Positions 39,271 to 48,965 of a stretch of DNA of 64,000 bases are shown in pieces. How positions within the stretch are numbered: the first letter of the stretch is position 1; each line of letters begins with the position of its first letter. Source of the stretch: Paratissierella segnis (GTDB taxonomy: Bacteria; Bacillota; Clostridia; Tissierellales; Tissierellaceae); assembly GCF_014385195.1 (NCBI RefSeq), contig NZ_JACRTG010000004.1, positions 31,918 to 95,917 of the forward strand, in the 5' to 3' direction. The notes beneath the pieces were generated by a model. It did no database searches and was not told where the DNA came from. It saw nothing but the letters and a program-made list of their open reading frames with translations. Made by a program: the position numbers and the translations under genes.

Positions 39271-41238
39271 ATGAATAAATTTAAAATAGAATCCAATTAT
39301 AAACCTACAGGTGATCAACCCCAAGCAATTGATAAACTTGTTGACGGAATAAATAACAATTTGAAACATCAGGTATTGGTTGGAGTAACGGGTTCCGGGA
39401 AGACATTTACCATGGCAAATTTAATCGAAAAGGTGCAAAAGCCTACATTGGTAATTGCGCATAATAAAACACTTGCTTATCAGCTTGCAAGTGAATTCAA
39501 GGAATTTTTTCCAAACAATGCTGTAGAATACTTTGTAAGCTATTATGATTATTACCAGCCTGAAGCATATGTACCCCAAACAGATACCTATATAGAAAAA
39601 GATTCCTCAATAAATGATGAAATAGACAAATTACGTCACTCTGCAACCATGTCATTGTTTGAAAGAAGGGATGTAATCATAGTTGCTTCTGTTTCTTGCA
39701 TCTATGGATTGGGAGATCCGATAGATTATGAAAATCTTGTAGTATCTCTGAGACCGGGAATGATAAGGGATAGAGATGAGGTTATGAGGAAGCTAATAGA
39801 TATTCAATATATGAGAAACGACATCAATTTTGTTCGCGGGACATTTAGAGTAAGAGGAGACGTGTTAGAAATATTTCCTGCAGCATCAAGTGAAAATACC
39901 ATTAGAGTCGAATTTTTCGGAGATGAAATAGATAGAATAGTTGAAGTGAATTATCTTACGGGAGAGGTTATAGGTTTACGAAATCATGTATCTATTTTTC
40001 CCGCATCCCACTATGCCACATCAGAAGAGAAAGTTAAACGGGCATTGATTACTATAGAAGAAGAATTAAATGAAAGGCTAAAGGAATTTAAAGATAAAGA
40101 AAAATTATTGGAAGCTCAACGTCTAGAGCAAAGAACAAGATACGACTTGGAAATGCTAAGCGAGATGGGATTTTGTACGGGTATAGAAAATTACTCAAGG
40201 CATTTGAGCAATAGGCCACCGGGAAGCAGGCCGTATACACTAATTGACTATTTCCCGAAAGATTTTCTAATTATTGTAGATGAATCCCATGTTACAATTC
40301 CTCAAATTGGTGGTATGTATGAAGGGGATAGATCCAGAAAAACAAATCTTGTAGAATATGGCTTTAGATTACCGTCAGCCTTGGACAATAGACCTCTTAA
40401 ATTCTCTGAGTTTGAATCAATGGTAAATCAAATAATCTATGTCTCGGCAACACCAGGTCCTTATGAATATAAACATTCTCAAAATACAGTTGAGCAAATA
40501 ATTAGACCAACCGGGTTACTTGATCCTGTCATAGAAGTAAGACCTACTAAGCATCAAATAGATGATTTGATAAATGAAATCAGAAAAATTGCAGAAAAAG
40601 AGGAAAGGGTATTAGTCACCACTTTAACTAAAAAAATGGCAGAGGATTTAACCGAATACTTTAAGGAAATAGGAATTAAAGTGACTTACCTTCACTCCGA
40701 TATAGATACTATAGAGAGAATGGAAATTATTAGGGATTTAAGACTTGGAAAGTATGATGTTCTTGTAGGCATCAATCTATTGCGTGAAGGATTGGACTTA
40801 CCGGAAGTATCGTTGGTTGCAATCTTGGATGCCGATAAGGAAGGCTTCTTAAGAAGTGAAACCTCATTAATTCAGACTGTAGGAAGAACTGCACGTAATG
40901 TTGATGGAAAAGTTATAATGTATGCGGATAATATTACTAAATCAATGGATAAAGCTATAAAGGAGACAAATAGAAGAAGAGAGATTCAAGACCAATATAA
41001 CAAAGAGCACGGTATTACACCTAAAACAATCGTTAAAGGTGTTCGTGAAATTATAGAGGCTACTATGGCTGCTGAAGAAGAAGCTAAATATGAAGAATCA
41101 TTCTCAAATGAAGAGCTGGAAGTTATGATACAAGGACTTGAAGCCGCGATGCTAAAAGCTGCTGAGGGATTGAACTTTGAAAAGGCAGCTGAATTGCGTG
41201 ATAAGATGTTGGATCTAAAAAGACTTATTAAACACTAA
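39271..41238 (+). CDS. uvrB: Excinuclease ABC subunit B
   Basis: 655 residues, full length. Helicase motif I GVTGSGKTFTMANL, the beta-hairpin region YYDYYQPEAYVPQTDTYIEKD that inserts between DNA strands, DESHVTIPQ, the motif V/VI region GINLLREGLDLPEVSLV and QTVGRTARN, and the C-terminal UVR domain (EELEVMIQGLEAAMLKAAEGLNFEKAAELRDKM) that binds UvrC. UvrB loads at damage with UvrA in nucleotide excision repair. GAGGTGA precedes the ATG. An SOS box controls the promoter, and uvrA follows 12 bases downstream. Confidence 0.98.
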   Translation: MNKFKIESNYKPTGDQPQAIDKLVDGINNNLKHQVLVGVTGSGKTFTMANLIEKVQKPTLVIAHNKTLAYQLASEFKEFFPNNAVEYFVSYYDYYQPEAYVPQTDTYIEKDSSINDEIDKLRHSATMSLFERRDVIIVASVSCIYGLGDPIDYENLVVSLRPGMIRDRDEVMRKLIDIQYMRNDINFVRGTFRVRGDVLEIFPAASSENTIRVEFFGDEIDRIVEVNYLTGEVIGLRNHVSIFPASHYATSEEKVKRALITIEEELNERLKEFKDKEKLLEAQRLEQRTRYDLEMLSEMGFCTGIENYSRHLSNRPPGSRPYTLIDYFPKDFLIIVDESHVTIPQIGGMYEGDRSRKTNLVEYGFRLPSALDNRPLKFSEFESMVNQIIYVSATPGPYEYKHSQNTVEQIIRPTGLLDPVIEVRPTKHQIDDLINEIRKIAEKEERVLVTTLTKKMAEDLTEYFKEIGIKVTYLHSDIDTIERMEIIRDLRLGKYDVLVGINLLREGLDLPEVSLVAILDADKEGFLRSETSLIQTVGRTARNVDGKVIMYADNITKSMDKAIKETNRRREIQDQYNKEHGITPKTIVKGVREIIEATMAAEEEAKYEESFSNEELEVMIQGLEAAMLKAAEGLNFEKAAELRDKMLDLKRLIKH

Positions 41239-41250
41239 AGGAGCAAATAG

Positions 41251-44076
41251 ATGACAAATGATAATATAGTGATTCGTGGGGCTAAGGAACATAACCTTAA
41301 GAATATAAGCCTTGAGCTCCCAAGAAATAAATTTATTGTAATAACAGGGTTGTCCGGATCCGGCAAATCTTCCTTGGCATTTGATACCATATATGCGGAA
41401 GGCCAAAGAAGATATGTAGAGTCGTTATCAAGTTATGCAAGACAATTTTTAGGGCAGATGGATAAGCCGGATGTTGAATATATAGCCGGACTATCTCCGT
41501 CAATTTCTATAGATCAAAAGACTACATCCAAAAATCCTAGGTCTACAGTTGGTACGGTTACAGAAATTTATGATTATTTAAGACTTCTCTATGCCAGAAT
41601 CGGGACGCCATATTGTCCAAAATGCGGGAAGGAAATTACCAGTCAAACTGTGGATCAAATGGTAGATAAGATAATGGAATTGGAAGAAAGGTCAAGATTG
41701 CAAATTTTAGCGCCTATCATTAGAGGCAAAAAGGGCGAACATGTAAAAGTATTGGAACAAATCAAAAAAGAAGGCTATATAAGAGTTATAGTTGATGGTG
41801 AGGCATACGAAATATCCGATGAAATAAAATTGGATAAAAACAAGAAACATACAATTGAAATTGTTGTAGATAGAATTATAGTAAAAGAAGGAATCGAAGG
41901 AAGACTTACAGATTCTTTAGAGAGCGCATTGAAATTAGCTGATGGACTGGTTATAGTGGATGTAATGGATAAGGAAAGGATTATGTTCAGCCAGAAGTTA
42001 GCATGCCCTGATTGTAATATAGCTATGGAGGAGTTGTCTCCCAGAATGTTCTCATTCAATAGCCCATTCGGGATGTGTCCCACATGCAACGGACTTGGCT
42101 TTTATAAAGAAATCGACCCTGAATTGATAATTCCAAACAAGGATTTGAGTATAAATGAGGGAGGGATAGCGCCTTATAGCAATAGCAGTGAAAATACCTA
42201 TTATTATCAAATATTTAAGACATTAGCCGATGACAATAATTTTAGCATGGATGAACCGTTGAAAAATGCACCTAGGAAATTCTTAAAAGAATTATTGTAT
42301 GGAACTGAACGTGCCATAGCATTTGAATTCATCAGCCATTTTGATGATGAAGGGAAGAGGACCTATAAGGGTAAATTTGAAGGCATCATTCCAAATTTGG
42401 AAAGAAGATTTAAAGAAACTAACTCGGATTATATGAGGGATAGAATAGACGGATATATGACAGAAAATCCATGTCCAAAGTGCAAGGGGCATAGACTAAA
42501 GGATGAAGTGTTGTCTGTAAAAATAAACAATCTCAATATAGCACAGTTAACTGATCTTTCAATAGTCAATGCAATTGAGTTTTTTAACAATCTGAAATTA
42601 ACAGAGAAACAGCAGATGATCGGGGAACAAGTTTTAAAAGAAATCAAAGAACGATTAAACTTTTTAGTTGATGTTGGATTGGATTATTTGACGCTGTCCA
42701 GGATGGCAGGTACTCTTTCGGGAGGGGAGTCTCAAAGAATAAGACTTGCAACCCAAATAGGTTCAAGCTTAGTAGGAGTTATATACGTATTGGATGAACC
42801 AAGTATAGGATTACATCAAAGGGACAATGCAAAGCTGCTTAAGACATTGAGGAATCTAACTGATTTGGGGAATACTCTAATTGTGGTAGAACATGATGAA
42901 GAGACTATGTATATGGCTGACCATATTGTAGACATCGGACCGGGAGCGGGCATACACGGAGGGCATATAGTAGCTGAGGGCACGGTTGATGAAATTAAAA
43001 ACAATCCAAATTCAATCACGGGGCAATATTTGTCAGGAAAGATAAAAATTGAAATACCTGAGAAGAGAAAATCTGTTAATGGAAAATGGATTGAGATAAT
43101 AGGCGCTGAAGAAAACAATCTGAAGAAAATAAACGTAAAAATCCCTATAGGATTATTTACTTGCGTCACGGGAGTGTCAGGCTCCGGTAAAAGCACCATG
43201 GTAAATCAGATATTGTACAAGGCTTTGGCTCAGCATTTAAATGGAGCAAGAGTGAGACCGGGGAAATATAAGGAGATCAAGGGATTGGAGAACCTAGACA
43301 AGGTCATCGTTATAGACCAAAGTCCAATAGGAAGGACACCTCGTTCAAATCCGGCTACTTATACAGGTATGTTTGATGCCATTAGAGATGTATTTGCAAT
43401 GACAAATGAAGCAAAACTACGAGGTTATCAAAAAGGAAGATTTAGTTTTAATGTCAAAGGTGGAAGATGTGAAGCTTGTAACGGAGATGGCATCTTAAAG
43501 GTAGAGATGCATTTTTTGCCGGATGTTTATGTTCCATGTGAAGTCTGCAAAGGCAAGAGATATAACAGGGAAACCTTGCAGGTAAAATATAAAGGAAAAA
43601 CAATAGCTGATGTATTGGATATGACAGTGGAAGAAGGTTTAGAGTTTTTTCAAAATATACCTAAGATTAAGAGAAAGCTGGAAACCTTATTTGATGTGGG
43701 ATTAGGATATATTAAAATCGGCCAACCGTCTACGGAACTGTCAGGAGGAGAAGCTCAAAGGGTTAAACTTGCTACCGAATTATCAAAAAGATCAACGGGA
43801 AAAACCATATATATACTTGATGAGCCCACAACAGGACTTCATTCCGCAGATATCCATAAATTGATAAAGGTTTTGAACCAATTGGTAGAAGGAGATAACA
43901 CGGTAATTGTAATTGAGCATAATTTAGACGTTATAAAAACCGCAGATTATATAATAGATTTAGGCCCCGAGGGCGGAGATAAGGGAGGTACAGTTGTAGC
44001 AACAGGAACACCTGAAGAAGTAAGCAAAAATCCAAAATCATATACGGGACAATTTTTGAAGAAGGTATTGGAATAA
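41251..44076 (+). CDS. uvrA: Excinuclease ABC subunit A
   Basis: 941 residues with two ABC ATPase halves. Walker A motifs are GLSGSGKSSLAFDT and GVSGSGKSTMVNQ; signatures are LSGGESQRIRLATQIG and LSGGEAQRVKLATEL. Zinc-binding cysteines are in CPDCNIAMEEL with CPTCNG, and in GGRCEACNGDG with CEVCKG. UvrA scans DNA for damage and delivers UvrB. AAAGGAGC precedes the ATG. Co-transcribed with uvrB under the same SOS box and followed by a hairpin terminator. Confidence 0.98.
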   Translation: MTNDNIVIRGAKEHNLKNISLELPRNKFIVITGLSGSGKSSLAFDTIYAEGQRRYVESLSSYARQFLGQMDKPDVEYIAGLSPSISIDQKTTSKNPRSTVGTVTEIYDYLRLLYARIGTPYCPKCGKEITSQTVDQMVDKIMELEERSRLQILAPIIRGKKGEHVKVLEQIKKEGYIRVIVDGEAYEISDEIKLDKNKKHTIEIVVDRIIVKEGIEGRLTDSLESALKLADGLVIVDVMDKERIMFSQKLACPDCNIAMEELSPRMFSFNSPFGMCPTCNGLGFYKEIDPELIIPNKDLSINEGGIAPYSNSSENTYYYQIFKTLADDNNFSMDEPLKNAPRKFLKELLYGTERAIAFEFISHFDDEGKRTYKGKFEGIIPNLERRFKETNSDYMRDRIDGYMTENPCPKCKGHRLKDEVLSVKINNLNIAQLTDLSIVNAIEFFNNLKLTEKQQMIGEQVLKEIKERLNFLVDVGLDYLTLSRMAGTLSGGESQRIRLATQIGSSLVGVIYVLDEPSIGLHQRDNAKLLKTLRNLTDLGNTLIVVEHDEETMYMADHIVDIGPGAGIHGGHIVAEGTVDEIKNNPNSITGQYLSGKIKIEIPEKRKSVNGKWIEIIGAEENNLKKINVKIPIGLFTCVTGVSGSGKSTMVNQILYKALAQHLNGARVRPGKYKEIKGLENLDKVIVIDQSPIGRTPRSNPATYTGMFDAIRDVFAMTNEAKLRGYQKGRFSFNVKGGRCEACNGDGILKVEMHFLPDVYVPCEVCKGKRYNRETLQVKYKGKTIADVLDMTVEEGLEFFQNIPKIKRKLETLFDVGLGYIKIGQPSTELSGGEAQRVKLATELSKRSTGKTIYILDEPTTGLHSADIHKLIKVLNQLVEGDNTVIVIEHNLDVIKTADYIIDLGPEGGDKGGTVVATGTPEEVSKNPKSYTGQFLKKVLE

Positions 44077-44143
44077 AAGCTGTAGATTCCAATGCTATTT
44101 ACTTCAAATATTTTAAAATTTAATATTAATATTAAATTTATTT

Positions 44144-44184
44144 CTCAGCGCCAATTTTTAAAAAATTGGCGCTGAGATTATTTT
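44144..44184 (+). terminator. Terminator after uvrA
   Basis: CTCAGCGCCAATTTTT pairs with the complementary arm ending GGCGCTGAG at 44176, followed by ATTATTTT. Confidence 0.75.
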
Positions 44185-44206
44185 AAAATTCTTTTTGATA
44201 ACTATA

Positions 44207-44276
44207 TTGACAATATAATATATTAGGATATAATAAGAATAAATAATTAAATCAATGAATTAATTAATTATTCATT
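44207..44276 (+). promoter_or_regulatory. Promoter and candidate ROK-regulator operator of the sugar operon
   Basis: TTGACA (44207-44212), a 16-base spacer and TATAAT (44229-44234). From 44254 to 44276 AATGAAT and ATTCATT form an inverted repeat around TAATTAATT, just after the transcription start, a usual place for a repressor. The operon encodes a ROK repressor, which makes it the likely ligand. Confidence 0.6.
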
Positions 44277-44318
44277 CATTCTTTGTTATTTAAGCATCAT
44301 ATTAACAGGAGGTATGTT

Positions 44319-45836
44319 ATGGAGGTACTTGAAGGTAAGAAAAGTGATATTATTCTTGAGTTCAAAGATATTACAAAGACATTTCCTGGTGTTGTTGCAT
44401 TAAAAAATATCTCTTTCACAATTAAAAAGGGGACAGTCCATGCTTTGGTAGGTGAAAATGGTGCCGGAAAATCAACCTTGATGAAAATTTTAAATGGACT
44501 TTATCATGCTGATAGCGGTGAAATTCATTTAGATGGGGAAAAGGTTCAGATAAAGGATTCGTTACAGGCACAGCAACATGGGATAGCCATGGTTCATCAG
44601 GAATTAAATGTAGTTAATGAGCTTAGCATCGCAGAAAACATTTTCCTTGGGAAAGAACCAATGAACAAATTTGGATTTATTGATCAGAAAAGCCTTTACA
44701 GAGAATCTGCCGAATTTTTGAAAAAGCAGAAATTAAGCTATAATACTAAAACCAAGATGAAAGAATTATCTGTGGGAGAACAGCAGATGATTGAAATTAT
44801 CAAAACTGTATTTTTCAATTCAAAAATTATTATCATGGACGAACCTACATCTTCATTAAGCGAAGGAGAGGTGAAAAAACTCTTTGAGAAAATTAAAGAG
44901 TTAAAGGCGGCAGGAACCACGATAATTTATATTTCTCATAGACTTGAAGAAATTGATGAAATTTGTGATTACCTGACAATAATGCGTGATGGAATGTTTA
45001 TTAAAAGTGCAAAGGTAGGGGAAATTTCAAGAAATGAAATTATTGCTTCAATGGTGGGCAGAAATATTGAAAATGCATATCCAAAAACTGAGAGTAATAT
45101 AGGTGAACTGCTTCTTGAAGTGAAAGGTTTAACCAATGACAGTATAAAGGATGTAAGCTTTGAGATCAAAAGGGGAGAGATACTGGGATTTGCCGGACTT
45201 GTTGGAGCTGGACGTACAGAAGTAGCTAGAGCTATCTTTGGTATGGATCCCGTTAACTCTGGTGAAATATATTTAGAAGGCAAGAAAATCAATATTAAAA
45301 ATCCAAGGGATGCTGTAGATAACGGAATAATGATGGCTTCTGAAGATAGACGTAAATATGGCCTTGTAACGAAGAGGAGTGTACTTGAAAACATTTCTCT
45401 CCCCAATTACAATCGATATTCAAAAACTCTTTTTTTAAATGGAAAGGTTGAAACTGAATATAGTAGTGACATTTGCAAAAAACTCCAGATAAAAACGCCT
45501 TCTTTAAAAACACAGGCAGCATCACTTTCAGGAGGAAATCAACAAAAATTGGTAATAGGGAAATGGCTTATATCTAATCCAAAGGTCTTTATACTTGATG
45601 AGCCGACACGAGGTATTGATGTTGGAGCGAAAACTGAAATTTATAAACTTATATGTGAACTTGCAGCTGAAGGGATGGCAATTATAATGATCTCTTCAGA
45701 TTTACCCGAACTGTTGGGAATGTCTGACCGTATTTATACAATGAGTGAGGGAAGAATCACTGGGGAGTTAAGCAGAGAAGAGGCAACTCAAGAGAAGATC
45801 ATGCATTATGCAACAATTGAAAGACAAGCAAACTAA
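44319..45836 (+). CDS. Sugar ABC transporter ATPase (RbsA/MglA/XylG family)
   Basis: 505 residues with two ABC domains. The first has Walker A GENGAGKST, signature LSVGEQQM and Walker B IIMDEPTSSLSE; the second has the degenerate Walker A GLVGAGRTE, signature LSGGNQQK and VFILDEPTRGIDVG, as usual in this family. It powers monosaccharide import with the RbsC-like permease. The ATG at 44319 follows ACAGGAGGT; the open frame to 44283 lacks a site. First gene of the operon that runs to the ROK regulator. Confidence 0.94.
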   Translation: MEVLEGKKSDIILEFKDITKTFPGVVALKNISFTIKKGTVHALVGENGAGKSTLMKILNGLYHADSGEIHLDGEKVQIKDSLQAQQHGIAMVHQELNVVNELSIAENIFLGKEPMNKFGFIDQKSLYRESAEFLKKQKLSYNTKTKMKELSVGEQQMIEIIKTVFFNSKIIIMDEPTSSLSEGEVKKLFEKIKELKAAGTTIIYISHRLEEIDEICDYLTIMRDGMFIKSAKVGEISRNEIIASMVGRNIENAYPKTESNIGELLLEVKGLTNDSIKDVSFEIKRGEILGFAGLVGAGRTEVARAIFGMDPVNSGEIYLEGKKINIKNPRDAVDNGIMMASEDRRKYGLVTKRSVLENISLPNYNRYSKTLFLNGKVETEYSSDICKKLQIKTPSLKTQAASLSGGNQQKLVIGKWLISNPKVFILDEPTRGIDVGAKTEIYKLICELAAEGMAIIMISSDLPELLGMSDRIYTMSEGRITGELSREEATQEKIMHYATIERQAN

Positions 45837-45877
45837 GTATTATTAATGTATATAGATGAAAGGTTGAGGTGACTAGA

Positions 45878-46849
45878 ATGAAAAATACAGTAGCAGATTT
45901 AGAGAAAGAATCTAAGTTTAATTTCAGCGGCTTTTTTGGTACATATGCTATTTACTTTGTATTTGCAGGAATGGTTATTATATCCTCGATGATAAGCGAT
46001 AACTTCTTAAAGCCTTCAAATCTGGTAAATATATTGCGCCAAATGAGCCCAATTATGATTATAGCATGTGGAGAAACTATGGTTATAATTGCAGGAATGA
46101 CAGATCTTTCTCCAGGTGCAGTTCTTGCACTTGCAGGCTGCGTCGGCATTGGAGTATGTATTGCAACTGGAAGTGCTATATTGGGTATGCTGGTTGCCAT
46201 CGGTATAGGTATTTTGTGTGGATTATTAAGCGGAATCGCAGTATCAAGATTTAAGATACCTCCATTTATTGCAACTCTTGCTGTGATGAATTTAGCCAGA
46301 GGTGCAGCATATGTTTACACTGATGGTAAAACTATATATAATATTGGAAATTTTGCTTTCTTTGGGCAGGGAAATATTCTGTCAATACCGGCGCCTATAG
46401 TATTTATGGCTATAATTACAGTACTTAGCCACATCCTACTCAAGCATACAAAGTTTGGAAGATACCTTTATTCCATAGGAGGCAACGAGGATGCTGCTAT
46501 TGCTTCTGGAATTAACACAAAGAGAATCAAGTTAAGAGCATATTTAATATTAGGCGCATTATCAGGTTTTGCCGGGGTAATCTTGTGTTCTAGGTTGAAT
46601 AGTGGTATCCCATCAAGTGGCGTCAATTATGAATTTGATGCAATTATTGCTGCAATAATAGGTGGTACTTCATTCTCAGGCGGAATTGGTACTATTGGAG
46701 GCACAGTAGTGGGTTGCGCTATAATCTCCCTTCTAAACAATATGATGAATCTTTTAAGTGTTCAATCATATTGGCAGTTAATAGTAAAGGGGATAGTAAT
46801 TATGGTTGCAGTAGGTATTGATATGGCTAAAAAGGGGTCCAAGCTCTAA
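45878..46849 (+). CDS. Sugar ABC transporter permease (RbsC family)
   Basis: 323 residues with about eight to ten membrane helices. Family blocks are CGETMVIIAGMTDLSPGAVLALAG, FKIPPFIATLAVMNLARGAAYVYTDGKTIY and YSIGGNEDAAIASGIN, close to RbsC/XylH. It forms the membrane channel as a homodimer. The ATG at 45878 follows GAGGTGA. It lies between the ATPase and the binding protein, the usual order in CUT2 sugar operons. Confidence 0.93.
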   Translation: MKNTVADLEKESKFNFSGFFGTYAIYFVFAGMVIISSMISDNFLKPSNLVNILRQMSPIMIIACGETMVIIAGMTDLSPGAVLALAGCVGIGVCIATGSAILGMLVAIGIGILCGLLSGIAVSRFKIPPFIATLAVMNLARGAAYVYTDGKTIYNIGNFAFFGQGNILSIPAPIVFMAIITVLSHILLKHTKFGRYLYSIGGNEDAAIASGINTKRIKLRAYLILGALSGFAGVILCSRLNSGIPSSGVNYEFDAIIAAIIGGTSFSGGIGTIGGTVVGCAIISLLNNMMNLLSVQSYWQLIVKGIVIMVAVGIDMAKKGSKL

Positions 46850-46908
46850 TATTTAATGAGGTTGAGGCCACTAGTAAATAAAATATAGTAAAAGAAAGGG
46901 GATTTACA

Positions 46909-47880
46909 TTGAAAAAACATTTAGCATTATTTTTAGCATTTATTATGGTATTTACTCTAGCAGCTTGTGGTAAGACAGATGAGAAAACAGCAGGTGGAGA
47001 AGGTAAGAAATATAAGGTAGGGTTGGTAGCAAAGAATCAAACAGATCAGTTTACAGCTTGGCAGGCAAATGAATTAGTTAAAGCATGTGAAGAAAAATAT
47101 AACGATAAATTTGAAATTGAAATGATAGATGGTGGTGGAGACAATGCAAAGATAATCGCTGGAATGGAAACATTTATTTCAAAAGGTGTTGATGTAATAT
47201 TTGTACAGCCCAATGATACAGAATCTTTAATTCCTACAATTAATCAAGCATATGAAAATGATATTATAGTAATTACATTAGGAGAAAAAGTTGAAGATGG
47301 GAAGAGCACTTCTATTTTATCAAGCGAATTTAGCATGGGTGAATTATTAGGAAAAGCTGCTGCTGAGACTTTATCTGAAAATGCTAATATAGTAATTATA
47401 GAAGGGCAGGCAGGATTATCTGTAGTAGTTGATCGTACAGAAGGAATCAAATCCGGATTATCATCCAGAGATGATGTAAATATTTTAGTCTTGCAAAATG
47501 CAAACTGGGAAAGAGACAAGGCAATGTACTATATGGAAGACTGGCTTACAATATATGATGACATAGATGGAGTTTTATCACATGATGATATAATGCTTCT
47601 TGGTGCAGTAAACGCCATACAAAATGCAAATCGTATGGATGAATTCAGTTTTTTAGGTGGTATTGACGGACTTCCGGAAGGTTGTGAAGCAGTAAAGTCA
47701 GGGCTTACTACAGTTTCAGTAGCTCAAGATGCTCCATCACAGGCAGTAGCAGCATTTGAAATGGTACTTCAAACTTTAGGCGGCGGAGCTCAAGAAGATA
47801 GAGAAGTAGATACTGAACTTATTACTAAAGAAAATGTCGATAAATGGATTACAATTCATAAAGAATCAGGAAATATGTAA
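46909..47880 (+). CDS. Sugar ABC transporter substrate-binding lipoprotein (RbsB-like)
   Basis: 323 residues with a lipoprotein signal (MKKHLALFLAFIMVFTLAAC). The periplasmic-binding-protein type 1 fold is shown by KYKVGLVAKNQTDQFTAWQANELVKACEEKY, SKGVDVIFVQPNDTESLIPTINQAYENDI and HDDIMLLGAVNAIQNA. Such proteins bind pentoses, hexoses or other polyols. The start codon is TTG at 46909 after AAAGGGGA. The ligand is unknown; in the best-fit view it is an unphosphorylated sugar that the FGGY kinase then phosphorylates. Confidence 0.92.
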   Translation: MKKHLALFLAFIMVFTLAACGKTDEKTAGGEGKKYKVGLVAKNQTDQFTAWQANELVKACEEKYNDKFEIEMIDGGGDNAKIIAGMETFISKGVDVIFVQPNDTESLIPTINQAYENDIIVITLGEKVEDGKSTSILSSEFSMGELLGKAAAETLSENANIVIIEGQAGLSVVVDRTEGIKSGLSSRDDVNILVLQNANWERDKAMYYMEDWLTIYDDIDGVLSHDDIMLLGAVNAIQNANRMDEFSFLGGIDGLPEGCEAVKSGLTTVSVAQDAPSQAVAAFEMVLQTLGGGAQEDREVDTELITKENVDKWITIHKESGNM

Positions 47881-47918
47881 ATTCATAAATATTTACACAT
47901 AATAGGAGGTATTATTAA

Positions 47919-48872
47919 ATGGACATGATTAGTACAATAAAGGGAACACTCTTTGAAGGTATTTATCCAAAGGGATGGGATCTTGAACGTTTAAAATACT
48001 GCGTTTCACAGGATCCGACAACAATTTGTGACAGACAGGGCTTTTGGCATCCTAATTTTAAACCTGTACCTGTCCAAAATTTAAATGCTTTAGCAGTGCA
48101 ATTCGGACATGAAATTGCAATGCAAATTAAAAAGACAAGGGAAGATAATAGAGAGCTTATCTTGATTTTACCGGTAGGGCCTATGGAAATGTATGATTGG
48201 GTTGTTTATTTTCTCAAGGAATGGAATGTTACATGTGATCATGTGCATGGCTTCACTATGGATGAGTGGTCTGATGCAGAAGGGAACACACTCCCATCTG
48301 ATAATCCGGTTACATTTCGGTATGCAATAAATAATGCTTTTTATGAACCTCTTGGAGAAAATGGAATTCCAAAGAATCAACGCCATTATGCAACCAAGGA
48401 TGAATTATCTTCATATAGTGAAATAATGGAAGAATTGCGAGCTAAGGGTGCAAAGCAGGTAATGGTTTATGGAGTAGGACGTGCTTGTCATATTGCGTTT
48501 TGGGATCCTCATTTTGCAATGGATTATGAATCCACAGAAGAATGGTTGGGAGCAACTCATAGAATCGGAGCTATGCTTCATCCTCTTACAATAGAACAAA
48601 ATGCTTATTTAACGTTCCATGGAAATTATATACCTATGACCTGTTATGCAAATACAATTGGACCTGGAATTATGTTTAAATCAGATTATGCAATTGGTGG
48701 TTGTGATGGGATTTTAGGACGTGGTATGAGTTGGCAGGGACAGACCTTGTGGCTTACATTACGCTATGGAAAAAATCCATGGATAACATCAAGCTTTATT
48801 CCTACAATTCCTGGGAAGATGTTGTTCCTTGAGGAATTAGCAGGAAGCTGTCAAATTATTAATCCGCACTAA
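47919..48872 (+). CDS. NagB-like sugar isomerase/deaminase family protein with altered active site
   Basis: 317 residues of the NagB/RpiA-type fold. LILPVGPMEMYDWVV, HGFTMDEWSDAEGN and VMVYGVGRACHIAFWDPH correspond to phosphate-loop, catalytic and histidine regions of glucosamine-6-phosphate deaminase. The Asp of MDEW (NagB Asp72 position) and the His of the GVG-x-x-x-H loop (His143) are kept, but the Asp of the usual NDGH (Asp141) is replaced: the loop reads GVGRACH. It is also about 50 residues longer than NagB. The reaction is therefore uncertain: perhaps an isomerase acting on a substrate other than glucosamine-6-phosphate. AGGAGG precedes the ATG. Confidence 0.8.
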   Translation: MDMISTIKGTLFEGIYPKGWDLERLKYCVSQDPTTICDRQGFWHPNFKPVPVQNLNALAVQFGHEIAMQIKKTREDNRELILILPVGPMEMYDWVVYFLKEWNVTCDHVHGFTMDEWSDAEGNTLPSDNPVTFRYAINNAFYEPLGENGIPKNQRHYATKDELSSYSEIMEELRAKGAKQVMVYGVGRACHIAFWDPHFAMDYESTEEWLGATHRIGAMLHPLTIEQNAYLTFHGNYIPMTCYANTIGPGIMFKSDYAIGGCDGILGRGMSWQGQTLWLTLRYGKNPWITSSFIPTIPGKMLFLEELAGSCQIINPH

Positions 48873-48877
48873 AATAA

Positions 48878-48905
48878 TAGACCATCGTGTAAAATCGATG
48901 GTCTA
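48878..48905 (+). other. Intergenic hairpin between the NagB-like and kinase genes
   Basis: TAGACCATCG and CGATGGTCTA form a 10-bp stem with an 8-base loop. No U run follows, so it is better read as an mRNA-stabilising or weak stop hairpin inside the operon than as a terminator. Confidence 0.55.
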
Positions 48906-48965
48906 TAAATAAAATTAGATGTCTGTTAATATATAATATGGTAAATTTATAAAGGAAGATGTGAA

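Noticed and set aside
47919..48872. Simple naming as glucosamine-6-phosphate deaminase (nagB)
   Set aside because: The NDGH catalytic loop is changed to RACH and the protein is longer, so only the fold family is supported.
48878..48905. Hairpin after the NagB-like gene as a terminator
   Set aside because: The stem is good but no T run follows, and the kinase gene continues the operon.
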